Shown piece by piece: positions 22,385 to 30,571 of a stretch of DNA of 36,124 bases. The stretch comes from Myxococcales bacterium. GTDB taxonomy: Bacteria; Myxococcota; Myxococcia; Myxococcales; JAKAPL01. Under the pieces are notes generated by a model, which ran no database searches, was not told the DNA's origin, and saw only the letters and a list, made by a program, of their open reading frames with translations. The translations under genes were made by a program, and so were the position numbers. The first letter of the stretch is position 1, and each line of letters begins with the position of its first letter. The stretch is taken from NCBI GenBank assembly GCA_021783235.1, contig JAJXUD010000046.1:1-36124 (forward strand). Reading direction: 5' to 3'.

Positions 22385-24043
22385 CTAGTGGTGGCGGCGC
22401 ATCAGCTGCCGCAGGATGTTCGGCGGAATCTGGGGGAAGGGGTGGCCCGGCGCCGCCCCCGGCGCCGGGGCGGCGCGGGGCGGCGCGGGCGCGAAGACCG
22501 GCTCGGAGATCGGGGCGAGCCCCACCTCGGCGGCGCGCGCGTCCCCCATCCGCTGCACGAGCCGCTCCGCCGACGGCTGGATCCAGTCGAGCCAGGGCTG
22601 CGGCCAGACGCCCATCACGACGATGAGCGCGGCGAGCGGCGCGAGCACCGCCCACTCGCGGCCCGACAGGTCGGCGAGCCGCTCGTTCTCGCGGTGGCGC
22701 ACCTTGCCGAAGAAGACGCGCTGGTACATCCAGAGCATGTAGACCGCGCCGAGGATGACCCCCGCGGCGGCGACCGAGGCGATGACGGGGGCGTTCGCGA
22801 GCCGCGAGGTCCACGAGCCGGCGAGGATCAGGAACTCGCCGACGAAGCCGTTCGTGCCCGGCAGCCCGATGCTCGCGAGCGTGACGAGCAGCCAGGCGGC
22901 GGCGAGCCCCGGCACCACCCTCGCGAGGCCGCCGTAGTCCGCGAGCGCGCGGGTGTGGCGCCGCTCGTAGAGGATGCCGACGAGGACGAAGAGGGCGCCC
23001 GTCGAGACGCCGTGGTTCAGCATCTGGTAGACGCCGCCCGACAGCCCCTCCACCGTGAACGCCGACAGCCCGAGCATCACGAAGCCGAGGTGGCTCACCG
23101 ACGAGTAGGCGACGAGCCGCTTCATGTCCCGCTGCGCGAGGCACATCAGCGCGCCGTAGAGGATGCCCACCACGGCGAGGACGGCGAGGGTGGTCCGCAG
23201 CTCGAACGCCCCCCGCGGGAAGAGCGGGAAGGCGTAGCGGAGGAAGCCGAAGCCGCCCATCTTGAGGAGGACGCCGGCCAGGATCACCGATCCCGCCGCG
23301 GGCGCCTCGGTGTGGGCGTCCGGCAGCCAGGTGTGCAGCGGCACCATCGGGACCTTGATGGCGAAGGAGATCGCGAAGGCAGAGAACAGCCAGACCTGCG
23401 TCGCCCGGGGGAGCTTCGGCGCCGCCTTCAGGATCTCGAGGTAGTCGAAGGTGTGGCCGCCGGGCCCCGCGACGGCGAAGTAGACGTAGAGGATCGCGAT
23501 CAGCATGAGCAGCGATCCCGCCATCGTGTAGACGAAGAACTTCACCGCCGCGTAGAGCCGCCGCTCGCTCCCCCAGATGCCGATGAGCAGGTACATCGGC
23601 ACCAGCATCAGCTCCCAGAAGACGTAGAAGAGGACGAGGTCGAGGGCGAGGAAGGCGCCGAGCATCGCCGTCTGCAGGACGAGCAGCGCGATGACGAACT
23701 CCTTGACCCGCTCCTTCACCGCCGAGAAGGCCGAGAGGACGACGAGCGGCCCGAGCACGGCGGTGAGCAGGACGAGCACGAGGGCGAAGCCGTCGATCCC
23801 GACGTGGTAGGAGAGGCCGAGCCCCTTCACCCAGGGGACGGTCGTCTGGAGCTGGAACTCGGGCGCGCCGGCCCGGCCGTCGAACGCCGCGGCCGCCCAG
23901 CAGGCGACGCCGAGGGTCGCGAGCATGAAGCCGAGGCCGAGGGCCCGCTGCTGGCCTTGCTCCTCGCGCGGCAAGAGGCCGACGAGGACGGCGCCGAGGA
24001 GCGGCAGAAAGACGAGGAGGGTGAGGATCGGGAAGTCGGTCAC
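22385..24043 (-). CDS. nuoM: NADH-quinone oxidoreductase subunit M
   Basis: A 552-residue antiporter-like subunit of complex I. The helix-5 Glu is in VFWELMLVPMYLLIGIWG, the helix-7 Lys is in AAVKFFVYTMAGSLLML, and the conserved segments KVPMVPLHTWLPDAHTEAP and MKRLVAYSSVSHLGFVMLG are present. It is about 40 residues longer than usual because of a Pro/Ala-rich C-terminal tail (after ~510) ending in RQLMRRHH, whose role is unclear. It sits six bases after nuoL and nine before nuoN, in one operon. Confidence 0.95.
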   Translation of the reverse strand: MTDFPILTLLVFLPLLGAVLVGLLPREEQGQQRALGLGFMLATLGVACWAAAAFDGRAGAPEFQLQTTVPWVKGLGLSYHVGIDGFALVLVLLTAVLGPLVVLSAFSAVKERVKEFVIALLVLQTAMLGAFLALDLVLFYVFWELMLVPMYLLIGIWGSERRLYAAVKFFVYTMAGSLLMLIAILYVYFAVAGPGGHTFDYLEILKAAPKLPRATQVWLFSAFAISFAIKVPMVPLHTWLPDAHTEAPAAGSVILAGVLLKMGGFGFLRYAFPLFPRGAFELRTTLAVLAVVGILYGALMCLAQRDMKRLVAYSSVSHLGFVMLGLSAFTVEGLSGGVYQMLNHGVSTGALFVLVGILYERRHTRALADYGGLARVVPGLAAAWLLVTLASIGLPGTNGFVGEFLILAGSWTSRLANAPVIASVAAAGVILGAVYMLWMYQRVFFGKVRHRENERLADLSGREWAVLAPLAALIVVMGVWPQPWLDWIQPSAERLVQRMGDARAAEVGLAPISEPVFAPAPPRAAPAPGAAPGHPFPQIPPNILRQLMRRHH

Positions 24044-24049
24044 GCGGGG

Positions 24050-26011
24050 TCACCGGAGGAGGAGCCAGAGCATCGCCACCGCCCCGAGGGCCATCGCGGT
24101 GGCGTAGCGCTGCGCGTCGCCGTCCTGGAGCGGCCGCAGCACGACCTGCGAGAAGACCCGGACGAACCAGCCGGTGCCCCGGACGAGCACGCCGTCGATG
24201 AGCCCGGCGTCGATGAGCCGCCAGACGACCCGCGCGCCGCCGAAGAGCGGCCGGACGACGAGGAGGTCGTAGATCTCGTCCACGTAGAACTTGTTCGCGA
24301 CGAGCGAGTAGGCCCAGGGAGCGCTCGCGGCGAGCTTCGCCGGGGCCGCCTGGCCGGGGCCGACGTAGAGGAGCCAGGCGCCCGCGAGGCCCGCCCAGGC
24401 GACGAGCAGCGCGACGCCGTAGAGGGCCCAGGGCACGCCCGTCTCCCGCGCCGGGACCAACGCGGGGAGCGCGTGCATCGCCTGCGCGAAGACCGGCTCG
24501 AGGAAGCGCTCGATCGGCGCGCCCCCCTCGAGGGGCAGGCCGAGGACGAGCGCGGCGATGGAGGCGAGCGCGAGGATCCAGGTGACGAGGGTCATCGAGA
24601 TCGGCGCCTCGTGGCCGTGCTCGGCCGCCTCGCTGCGCGGCGCCCCCCCGAAGGTGAGCGCGAAGGCGCGCCACATGTAGAAGGCGGTGCCGAGCGCGGC
24701 GGCGGTGCCCACCGCGTAGAGCAGGACGGGCGACCAGGGGAAGAGCCGGTTCGAGCTGGAGAGCGCGAGCCCGAGGATCGCGTCCTTCGAGAAGAAGCCC
24801 GAGAGCGGCAGCACGCCCGTGATGGCCACGGTCGCGACGCCGAAGGCCGCGGCGGTCTGGGGCAGCCGCTTTCGCAGGCCGCCCATCTTCCGCATGTCCT
24901 GCTCGCCGTGCAGCCCGTGGATGACGCTGCCCGCGCCGAGGAAGAGGAGCGCCTTGAAGCAGGCGTGGGTGACGAGGTGGAAGATGGCGGCCCAGAAGGC
25001 GCCGACGCCGGTCGCCATCACCATGTAGCCGAGCTGGGAGATGGTGCTGTACGCGAGCACCTTCTTCAGGTCGTTCTGCGCGAAGGCGATGATGGCCGCG
25101 AAGGCCGCGGTGCCGCCGCCGATCAGGGCGAGGACGAGCATCGCCACCGGCGAGAGCGCGAAGAGGAACGAGAGCCGGCTGACGAGGTAGACGCCCGCGG
25201 TCACCATGGTGGCCGCGTGGATGAGCGCCGACACCGGCGTCGGGCCCGCCATCGCGTCGGGCAGCCAGACGTAGAGCGGGATCTGGGCGCTCTTGCCGGT
25301 GACGCCGAGCGCGAAGAGCAGGCAGACGAGCGTCAGCGCTCCGCCGAGCGTCCAGCCGGCGAAGGCGCCCTGGTGGAGCAGCGCCGAGGGGTCGAGCCCC
25401 GCGGCCGCGGCGCGGAGCTGGCCGAACTGCGCCGTGCCGAAGAGGGCGAAGAGCGCGAAGACGGCGAGGGTGAAGCCGAAGTCGCCCACCCGGTTCGCGA
25501 TGAACGCCTTCTTGCCCGCCTGGGCGTTCTTCTCGTCCTCGTACCAGAAGCCGATGAGGAGGTAGGAGCAGAGGCCGACGCCCTCCCAGCCGACGAAGAG
25601 CAGGACCAGGTTGTCCGCGAGCACGAGCACGAGCATCGCGGCGACGAAGAGGTTCAAGTAGGCGAAGAAGCGGCCGGGCGACGGGTCGTCCGCCATGTAG
25701 CCCGTGCTGTAGACGTGGATGAGGAAGCCGACCCCGGTGACGACGAGCAGCATCACGGCGGTGAGCCGGTCGACCACGAGCCCCGCGCCGACGTGGAAGG
25801 CGCCGACCGTGAACCAGTTGCCGGCCACGGCGGGCTCGGCGCCGTTCCAGACCGCGACGAAGGCCGCGACCGACAGGGCGAAGGCGCCGAGCACCATCCC
25901 CGAGGCGATCGTGCCGACGTTCTGCCGGCCGAGCCGGGGCCCGAGCGCGCCGCAGACGATCGCGCCGAGCAGGGGGAAGAGCGGGATGAGGAGCAGGCTC
26001 TCGGGGGACAT
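24050..26011 (-). CDS. nuoL: NADH-quinone oxidoreductase subunit L
   Basis: A 653-residue distal antiporter-like subunit of complex I, including the long lateral helix at the C-terminal end. Marks include LLFVGWEGVGLCSYLLIGFW (helix-5 Glu), GKSAQIPLYVWLPDAMAGPT, SALIHAATMVTAGVYLVSR and DLKKVLAYSTISQLGYM. Length and order of segments are normal for the family. The gap to nuoK is three bases and to nuoM six bases, so translation is likely coupled. Confidence 0.96.
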   Translation of the reverse strand: MSPESLLLIPLFPLLGAIVCGALGPRLGRQNVGTIASGMVLGAFALSVAAFVAVWNGAEPAVAGNWFTVGAFHVGAGLVVDRLTAVMLLVVTGVGFLIHVYSTGYMADDPSPGRFFAYLNLFVAAMLVLVLADNLVLLFVGWEGVGLCSYLLIGFWYEDEKNAQAGKKAFIANRVGDFGFTLAVFALFALFGTAQFGQLRAAAAGLDPSALLHQGAFAGWTLGGALTLVCLLFALGVTGKSAQIPLYVWLPDAMAGPTPVSALIHAATMVTAGVYLVSRLSFLFALSPVAMLVLALIGGGTAAFAAIIAFAQNDLKKVLAYSTISQLGYMVMATGVGAFWAAIFHLVTHACFKALLFLGAGSVIHGLHGEQDMRKMGGLRKRLPQTAAAFGVATVAITGVLPLSGFFSKDAILGLALSSSNRLFPWSPVLLYAVGTAAALGTAFYMWRAFALTFGGAPRSEAAEHGHEAPISMTLVTWILALASIAALVLGLPLEGGAPIERFLEPVFAQAMHALPALVPARETGVPWALYGVALLVAWAGLAGAWLLYVGPGQAAPAKLAASAPWAYSLVANKFYVDEIYDLLVVRPLFGGARVVWRLIDAGLIDGVLVRGTGWFVRVFSQVVLRPLQDGDAQRYATAMALGAVAMLWLLLR

Positions 26012-26014
26012 GGG

Positions 26015-26329
26015 TCAGTTCCGCAGCGCGCGCAGCTCGTCGACGTTGATGCTGCCGCGGCTGCGGAAGGCGGCGATGACGACGGCGAGCCCCACCGAGG
26101 CCTCGGCGGCGGCGACCGCGACGACGAAGAAGGCGATGGCGTGGCCGTCCAGGCTGGGCCGGCCCCGCACGGGGAAGCGCGCGAAGGCGAGGAAGGTGAG
26201 GTTCGCCGCGTTCAGCATGAGCTCGATCGACATGAAGACGACGAGCGCGTTGCGCCGCACGAGCACGCCGAGGAGGCCGAGGCCGAAGAGCAGCGCGGCG
26301 ACGACGAGGAAGTGGGGAGCGCCGATCAT
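26015..26329 (-). CDS. nuoK: NADH-quinone oxidoreductase subunit K
   Basis: A 104-residue, three-helix subunit of the complex I membrane arm, related to MrpC. It contains VFMSIELMLNAANLTFLAF, with the conserved Glu of the proton path, and a further buried acidic residue in VAAAEASVGLAVV. Length is typical (about 100). Its ATG overlaps the nuoJ stop by four bases (26326-26329), so the two are translationally coupled. Confidence 0.96.
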   Translation of the reverse strand: MIGAPHFLVVAALLFGLGLLGVLVRRNALVVFMSIELMLNAANLTFLAFARFPVRGRPSLDGHAIAFFVVAVAAAEASVGLAVVIAAFRSRGSINVDELRALRN

Positions 26330-26826
26330 ATCTTGCCCTTCGCCACGACCACCGCGCCCACGATGGCCGCGAGCAGCAGCACCGAGGTGGCCTCGAACGC
26401 GAGCGTGAACTTGCCGTAGAGCAGCCGCCCGACCGCCGCCACGGTGCCGAAGTCGGTGGCCGCCGGGGTGGCGCGGACCGGCAGCGCGACGAGCGTCGAG
26501 ACGACGAGCGCGGTGACCCCGGCCGCGCAGAGCGCGCCGACGACCTTGCCGACGCCGAAGCGGGGGCTGCCGAGCTCCGCGGGCGTCAGGTTCAGGAGCA
26601 TCAGGACGAAGAGGAAGAGCACCATGACGGCGCCCGCGTAGACGATGACCTGCAGCGCCGCGATGAGCTGAGCGTCGAGCAGCAGGTAGAGCCCCGCGAG
26701 CGCGAAGAACGAGCCGACGAGCGACATGGCGCCGTGGACCGGGTTCTTCGCGGCGACCACGCCGACGCCGCCCGCGACCGCGAGGACGGCGAAGATCCAG
26801 AAGAGGACGGCGACGGTGCCTTGCAT
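26326..26826 (-). CDS. nuoJ: NADH-quinone oxidoreductase subunit J
   Basis: A 166-residue, five-helix membrane subunit of complex I. It has the family pattern KNPVHGAMSLVGSFFALAGL, followed by AALQVIVYAGAVMVLFLFVL, the helix that carries the pi-bulge. It starts at ATG 26826, only seven bases after the nuoF stop, where nuoG, nuoH and nuoI would normally intervene. Confidence 0.95.
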   Translation of the reverse strand: MQGTVAVLFWIFAVLAVAGGVGVVAAKNPVHGAMSLVGSFFALAGLYLLLDAQLIAALQVIVYAGAVMVLFLFVLMLLNLTPAELGSPRFGVGKVVGALCAAGVTALVVSTLVALPVRATPAATDFGTVAAVGRLLYGKFTLAFEATSVLLLAAIVGAVVVAKGKI

Positions 26827-26833
26827 GCGATTC

Positions 26834-28279
26834 TCAGCTCCAGCGCCGGCGCAGCTCGACGCCGCCCGCGTAGGCCTCGGACGAGGCGCCCCAGGGCGCG
26901 TCGAAGGGGCAACGGTGCTCCTTCGCGTGGGCCTCGAACTCCGGGCGGAAGCGCTTGAGGAACGAGTGGACGGGCAGCGCCGCGGCGTCGCCCAGGGCGC
27001 AGATGGTGTTGCCGAGCCCCATCGGCGGGAAGGGGCAGATGGCGCTCGCCACCGAGAGCAGGTCGTCGATGTCGCGGCTCGTGCCCCGGCCGCTCTCGAG
27101 CTTGTGGAGCAGCCCTTCCTGCCAGGGGGTGCCCTCGCGGCAGGGGGTGCACTGGCCGCACGACTCCTCGGCGTAGAACTTGGCGATCCGCCAGAGGGCG
27201 CGGACGAGGCAGGTCGACTCGTCCATCACGATGATGCCGCCCGAGCCCGCCATGGTGCCGGCGTTCTTGAGCGCCTCGAACTCGCAGGCGACGTCGAGCT
27301 CGGACGCCGAGAGCACCGGGGCCGACGAGCCGCCCGGGATGACGGCCTTCACCTTGCGGCCGCCCTCGGGGCCGCCGCAGAGCTGCTCGACGATCTGCCG
27401 GATCGTCGTCTTCATCGAGATCTCGTAGACGCCGGGCCGCTTCACGTGGCCCGAGACGCAGACGAGCCGCGTGCCGCCGCTCTTCTCGGTGCCGAGCTTC
27501 GCGAACCAGTCGGCGCCCTTCGAGATGATCTGGGGCACGTTCGCGAGCGTCTCGACGTTGTTCACCACCGTCGGGCTGCCGAAGAGGCCGACCACCGCGG
27601 GGAAGGGCGGCTTCAGCCGGGGCCAGCCGCGCTTGCCCTCGAGGCTCTCGAGCAGCGCCGTCTCCTCGCCGCAGATGTAGGCGCCGGCGCCGCGGTGGAC
27701 GTGGATCTCGAGCGCGAAGTCCGAGCCCATCACCTTCGGGCCGAGGTGGCCCGCGGCGGTGGCCTCGCGGATCGCCGCCTCGAGCCGGTCGGCCTGCCGC
27801 TGGAGCTCCCCGCGCACGTAGACGTAGGCGCGGTGCGCGCCGATGGCGTAGGCCGCGATGGCCGCCCCCTCGACGAGCGAGTGGGGGTCGTTGTCGAGGA
27901 TGTAGCGGTCCTTGAAGGTGCCCGGCTCGCTCTCGTCGGCGTTGACGCAGAGGTAGCGCGGCTTGGGATTGTCCTTCGGGATGAAGCTCCACTTCATTCC
28001 GGTGGGGAAGCCGGCGCCGCCGCGGCCGCGCAGGTTCGACCTCTTCACCTCGTCGACGAGCTGGCCGGGCTGCATCGAGAGCGCCTTCTTCAGCGCCTCG
28101 TAGCCGCCGTCCTTCTCGTAGGAGGCGAGCGTCCACGACTCGGGCTTGCCCCAGCGGCGGCTCACGACCCGCTCGACGGTCGGAACGCCGTCGCCGTCGT
28201 CCACGGCCGGACCGCCGAGGGGCAGGACCGACTCGGGCCGGTGCAACGGAAGCGTCGCGTCGCTCGGGGCGGGCGCCAT
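26834..28279 (-). CDS. nuoF: NADH-quinone oxidoreductase subunit F (NADH/FMN subunit)
   Basis: A 481-residue peripheral subunit that oxidises NADH and passes electrons through FMN and the N3 iron-sulfur cluster. The NADH/FMN site is RGRGGAGFPTG (84-94) with NADESEPGTFKDRY and GAGAYICGEETALLESLEG. The 4Fe-4S cluster is held by CGQCTPC (Cys374, 377, 380) and Cys427 in NTICALGD. The stretch between the third and fourth Cys contains CPFPPMGLG and seems several residues longer than usual. About 40 extra N-terminal residues (Pro/Asp-rich) precede the core. Three bases separate it from nuoE upstream and seven from nuoJ downstream. Confidence 0.95.
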   Translation of the reverse strand: MAPAPSDATLPLHRPESVLPLGGPAVDDGDGVPTVERVVSRRWGKPESWTLASYEKDGGYEALKKALSMQPGQLVDEVKRSNLRGRGGAGFPTGMKWSFIPKDNPKPRYLCVNADESEPGTFKDRYILDNDPHSLVEGAAIAAYAIGAHRAYVYVRGELQRQADRLEAAIREATAAGHLGPKVMGSDFALEIHVHRGAGAYICGEETALLESLEGKRGWPRLKPPFPAVVGLFGSPTVVNNVETLANVPQIISKGADWFAKLGTEKSGGTRLVCVSGHVKRPGVYEISMKTTIRQIVEQLCGGPEGGRKVKAVIPGGSSAPVLSASELDVACEFEALKNAGTMAGSGGIIVMDESTCLVRALWRIAKFYAEESCGQCTPCREGTPWQEGLLHKLESGRGTSRDIDDLLSVASAICPFPPMGLGNTICALGDAAALPVHSFLKRFRPEFEAHAKEHRCPFDAPWGASSEAYAGGVELRRRWS

Positions 28280-28282
28280 CGG

Positions 28283-28726
28283 CTACTCCAGCCTCTCGAG
28301 CATGGCGTCCAGCCGCTCGGGGGTGAGCCGCTCCTCGAACTCGTGGTTGAGCTGGAGCACCGGTCCCGTGCCGCAGGAGGCGAGGCACTCGACCTCGCGC
28401 AGGGTGAACTTGCCGTCGGCCGTCGTCTGCCCCACCGAGACGCCGAGCCTCTTCTCGAGGTGGGCGAGGATCTTCTCGGCGCCGCAGAGGGCGCAGCCGA
28501 TGTTCGTGCAGACCTCGATGACGTAGCGGCCCGTCGGCTCGAGCCGGAACATGCTGTAGAAGGTGGCGACCTCGGCCACGGCCGTCGGCGGCACCTCGAG
28601 CCTCTTCGCGACGATCTCGAGCGCCTCGGGCGTCAGCTGGCCGAGCATCCCCTGCATGAGCCAGAGCGCCGGCAGCATCGCCGCCCGCTTGCGGTCGTCG
28701 GGGAAGCGGGCGAGGACCGCCACCAT
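28283..28726 (-). CDS. nuoE: NADH-quinone oxidoreductase subunit E (2Fe-2S)
   Basis: A 147-residue thioredoxin-like subunit carrying the N1a 2Fe-2S cluster. The ligands are Cys73 and Cys78 (CTNIGC) and Cys114 and Cys118 (CLASC). The helical N-terminal part (AMLPALWLMQ, VAEVATFYSMFRLEP) is typical. The true start is uncertain: upstream of ATG 28726 the frame stays open for 32 codons, to a TGA at 28823-28825, and encodes LTDEEKARFDRE, which looks like a genuine NuoE N-terminus. The only start-like codons there are CTG, and ATG 28726 has no Shine-Dalgarno. The protein as called is a little shorter than the usual ~160 residues. It is first in the nuoE-F-J-K-L-M-N run. Confidence 0.92.
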   Translation of the reverse strand: MVAVLARFPDDRKRAAMLPALWLMQGMLGQLTPEALEIVAKRLEVPPTAVAEVATFYSMFRLEPTGRYVIEVCTNIGCALCGAEKILAHLEKRLGVSVGQTTADGKFTLREVECLASCGTGPVLQLNHEFEERLTPERLDAMLERLE

Positions 28727-29185
28727 CTCGCGATCGAAGCGGGCCTTCTCCTCATCGGTCAGAGGCCGGGTCTGAGGCCGCGCGGTGATGGATTTTGGTT
28801 CCAGGACGCCCTCTTTCGCCAGTCAAAACGGGCGCTTGTGCGCCAAGCGGGGCGCCACCGTAGGCCCGCGAACGAAAGCTGTCAAGGCGAAAATCGAGCG
28901 CTCGGGCGCCGCTACTTTCGATGGCCCAGCCGCGCCGCGAGCTTCGCGAGGATCTCCTCGAGGTTTCGCCTCGGCTCTGAAGTCGAGCGCGTCCGCGACG
29001 TCGAAGGCCGCGATCGCGACGCGCGCCCCCGCTCGCCAATCGCCTGGCTGGAGCCGGGCGGCCGAGAGGTGCAGCTGGCAGGAGCAGCCCGCGACGAGCA
29101 GCGCGATACGAAGGACGATGAGGTCCAACTGGCCCCGCCTGGCCGGATGGGACGGTTTCAGGCGCCGAGGTGCAGCAGACGACCT
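28727..29185 (-). other. Gap between idh and nuoE with uncertain coding content
   Basis: 459 bases without a confident gene. The part next to nuoE (28727-28822) is an open extension of the nuoE frame. The part next to idh holds a weak lipoprotein-like frame. Several plus-strand frames cross the gap but are Ser/Arg-rich and look like shadows. GGCGC-TTGT-GCGCC type short hairpins occur near 28833-28846 (plus strand). No tRNA or clear intrinsic terminator was seen, so idh and nuo could share a transcript. Confidence 0.4.
28823..29128 (-). CDS. Candidate small lipoprotein with TTG start
   Basis: A 101-codon frame immediately downstream of idh and in the same frame as both idh and nuoE. From TTG 29128 it reads MDLIVLRIALLVAGCSC, a hydrophobic stretch ending in a lipobox VAGC, then a basic/hydrophobic middle (ARVAIAAFDVADALDF). 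The first ~50 codons have G/C third positions. The second half has many A/T-ending codons (AAA, CCT, CGA, GGA, GAT) and looks non-coding. It has no positively charged n-region and only a weak GGGG upstream. It may be a decayed lipoprotein gene or chance. Confidence 0.22.
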   Translation of the reverse strand: MDLIVLRIALLVAGCSCQLHLSAARLQPGDWRAGARVAIAAFDVADALDFRAEAKPRGDPREARGAAGPSKVAAPERSIFALTAFVRGPTVAPRLAHKRPF

Positions 29186-30187
29186 CTACGCCAGCGCGGC
29201 GACGAGCGCGTCGACGTACTCCGCGGTGGTCGCCTTGCCGCCGAGGTCCGGGGTGCGCGGGCCGCCTCCGCCGAGGACGCGGTCGATGGCGCGGTCGATG
29301 CGGGCGGCGGCGTCGTCCTCACCGAGGTGGCGGAGCATCAGCGTCGCCGAGCGGAGGACGGCGGTCGGGTTCGCGATCCCCTTGCCGGCGATGTCGGGGG
29401 CCGAGCCGTGGACCGCCTCGAAGACGGCGCAGCGCTCGCCGAGGTTCGCGCCGGGGACGAGGCCGAGGCCGCCGACGAGCCCCGCGCAGAGGTCGCTCAC
29501 GATGTCGCCGTAGAGGTTCTCGAGGAGCAGGACGTCGTAGCGGCTCGGGTCGCGCACGAGCTGCATGCAGCAGGCGTCGACGATGGCCTCGTCGTACTGG
29601 ATCTTCGGGTGGGCGCGGGCGACCCGGCGGCAGCAGTCGAGGAAGAGGCCGTCCGAGAGCTTCATGATGTTCGCCTTGTGGACGGCGGTCACCTTCCGGC
29701 GGCCGTGCTTCTCGGCGTAGGCGAAGGCGTACTCGGCGATGCGGCTCGAGGCGCGCTCGGTGATGATCTTGAGCGTCTCGACGACCCCCGGCACGACGAC
29801 GTGCTCGATGCCGCTGTAGAGGTCCTCGGTGTTCTCGCGGACGACCACGAGGTCGACGTTCTCGAAGCGGGTGGGGACGCCGACCTGCGAGCGGACGGGG
29901 CGCAGGTTCGCGTAGAGGTCGAGCGCCTTGCGCAGCGCGACGTTGGCAGAGGCGTGGCCCGAGCCGATCGGGGTGCCGCTGGGGCCCTTCAGGGCGACGC
30001 CGTTCTTGACGACCGAGTCGATGGTCGCCTGGGGGAGGGCGGTGCCGTACTTGTGGATGACCTCGCCGCCGGCCTCGCCGAGCTCCCAGTCGATCGCGAC
30101 GCCGGCCGCGGCGATGACGCGCTGGGCGGCGGAGGTGACCTCGGGGCCGATGCCGTCGCCGGGGATGATCGTGACGTGGTGGGACAT
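29186..30187 (-). CDS. Isocitrate dehydrogenase, NAD-type
   Basis: A 333-residue beta-decarboxylating dehydrogenase that converts isocitrate to 2-oxoglutarate in the citric acid cycle. It opens VTIIPGDGIGPEVTSA. Isocitrate-type specificity is indicated by SANVALRKALDLYANLRPV (Ser80, Asn82) and VVRENTEDLYSGIEH (Tyr124). The isopropylmalate signature is absent. Metal-site Asp residues lie in IVDACCMQLV and ENLYGDIVSDL, and the nucleotide loop is VHGSAPDIAGKGIANP. It is the short, homo-oligomeric or IDH3-like form (~330-350 residues). I choose ATG 30187, where the first beta strand begins; the longer frame to 30259 adds 24 unrelated residues. It lies upstream of nuoE on the same strand. NAD preference is inferred from the family. 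Confidence 0.88.
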   Translation of the reverse strand: MSHHVTIIPGDGIGPEVTSAAQRVIAAAGVAIDWELGEAGGEVIHKYGTALPQATIDSVVKNGVALKGPSGTPIGSGHASANVALRKALDLYANLRPVRSQVGVPTRFENVDLVVVRENTEDLYSGIEHVVVPGVVETLKIITERASSRIAEYAFAYAEKHGRRKVTAVHKANIMKLSDGLFLDCCRRVARAHPKIQYDEAIVDACCMQLVRDPSRYDVLLLENLYGDIVSDLCAGLVGGLGLVPGANLGERCAVFEAVHGSAPDIAGKGIANPTAVLRSATLMLRHLGEDDAAARIDRAIDRVLGGGGPRTPDLGGKATTAEYVDALVAALA

Positions 30188-30269
30188 GGGGCATCTAATG
30201 GCGGGTCGCGCCCCCGCGCGCAAGGACTCGATGGGCGCCCCCCATTCGGGGCGGGGCAAACGTCTCCGC

Positions 30270-30351
30270 CCGATCTGACGGCGGCGAGGCCCCCGACGAG
30301 GATCAGCTCGACGCCCGCTTCAACGAGCGTCTCGAGCAGGCTCGTCAGCGA
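30270..30351 (-). pseudogene. Truncated nucleotidyltransferase remnant
   Basis: In one minus-strand frame 30351-30270 reads SLTSLLETLVEAGVELILVGGLAAV, the unmistakable N-terminal helix and first strand of AbiEii/MNT-like nucleotidyltransferases, whose intact relative is at 32707-33186. Homology stops straight after the VGGLAAV element; the DxD catalytic site and everything beyond is missing. The sequence runs into the region upstream of isocitrate dehydrogenase. A polyproline-coding run precedes it, where the antitoxin-like gene overlaps. Confidence 0.6.
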
Positions 30352-30520
30352 CGGCGGTGGCGGCGGGGGTGGCGGGGGTGGCTTTGCGGGCGGAGAAGGC
30401 ACGGCGGAGCTCCAGCGCGGCTGCCACGAACCGGTCGTTTCGACGGAGCCGCTCCTCGGGGCGGAGGGCCAGCGCCTCGTCGACGAGGCTCCCGTCGACG
30501 AGCGGGCGTTTCGGGGGCAT
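30320..30520 (-). CDS. Antitoxin-like partner of the truncated nucleotidyltransferase
   Basis: A 66-residue frame starting at ATG 30520. Its core (residues ~11-40: SLVDEALALRPEERLRRNDRFV then AALELRRAF) matches small proteins that commonly precede nucleotidyltransferase genes and are thought to act as their antitoxin or partner. The C-terminal ~20 residues are a repetitive Ala/Thr/Pro stretch (ATPATPAATAV) encoded by GGC/GGT-rich repeats, probably degraded. It overlaps the nucleotidyltransferase remnant, the normal arrangement for such pairs. TATACT lies six bases before the ATG, as a -10 box would for a leaderless message. With its partner truncated, it is likely an orphan. Confidence 0.5.
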   Translation of the reverse strand: MPPKRPLVDGSLVDEALALRPEERLRRNDRFVAAALELRRAFSARKATPATPAATAVADEPARDAR

Positions 30521-30571
30521 GCGGCGAGTATAGCCGAACGCCTCGGGAGCGGCTCGGCTCGTACCCCTGAT

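Noticed and set aside
20795-26419. Very long plus-strand open frame (1874 codons) opposite the nuo genes
   Set aside because: It is the GC-rich antisense shadow of nuoN-nuoJ: composition is extreme Arg/Glu/Asp/His without domains, while the minus strand encodes intact complex I subunits.
28785-29513. A 242-codon plus-strand frame across the idh-nuoE gap
   Set aside because: It is Ser/Arg/Pro-rich without domains, runs antisense into the idh gene, and has no ribosome site.
30346-30395. GGC/GGT tandem-like run as a microsatellite or CRISPR-like repeat
   Set aside because: The run is short and irregular without spacers. It is the polyproline-coding end of the decayed antitoxin-like gene. No CRISPR array was seen in the window.
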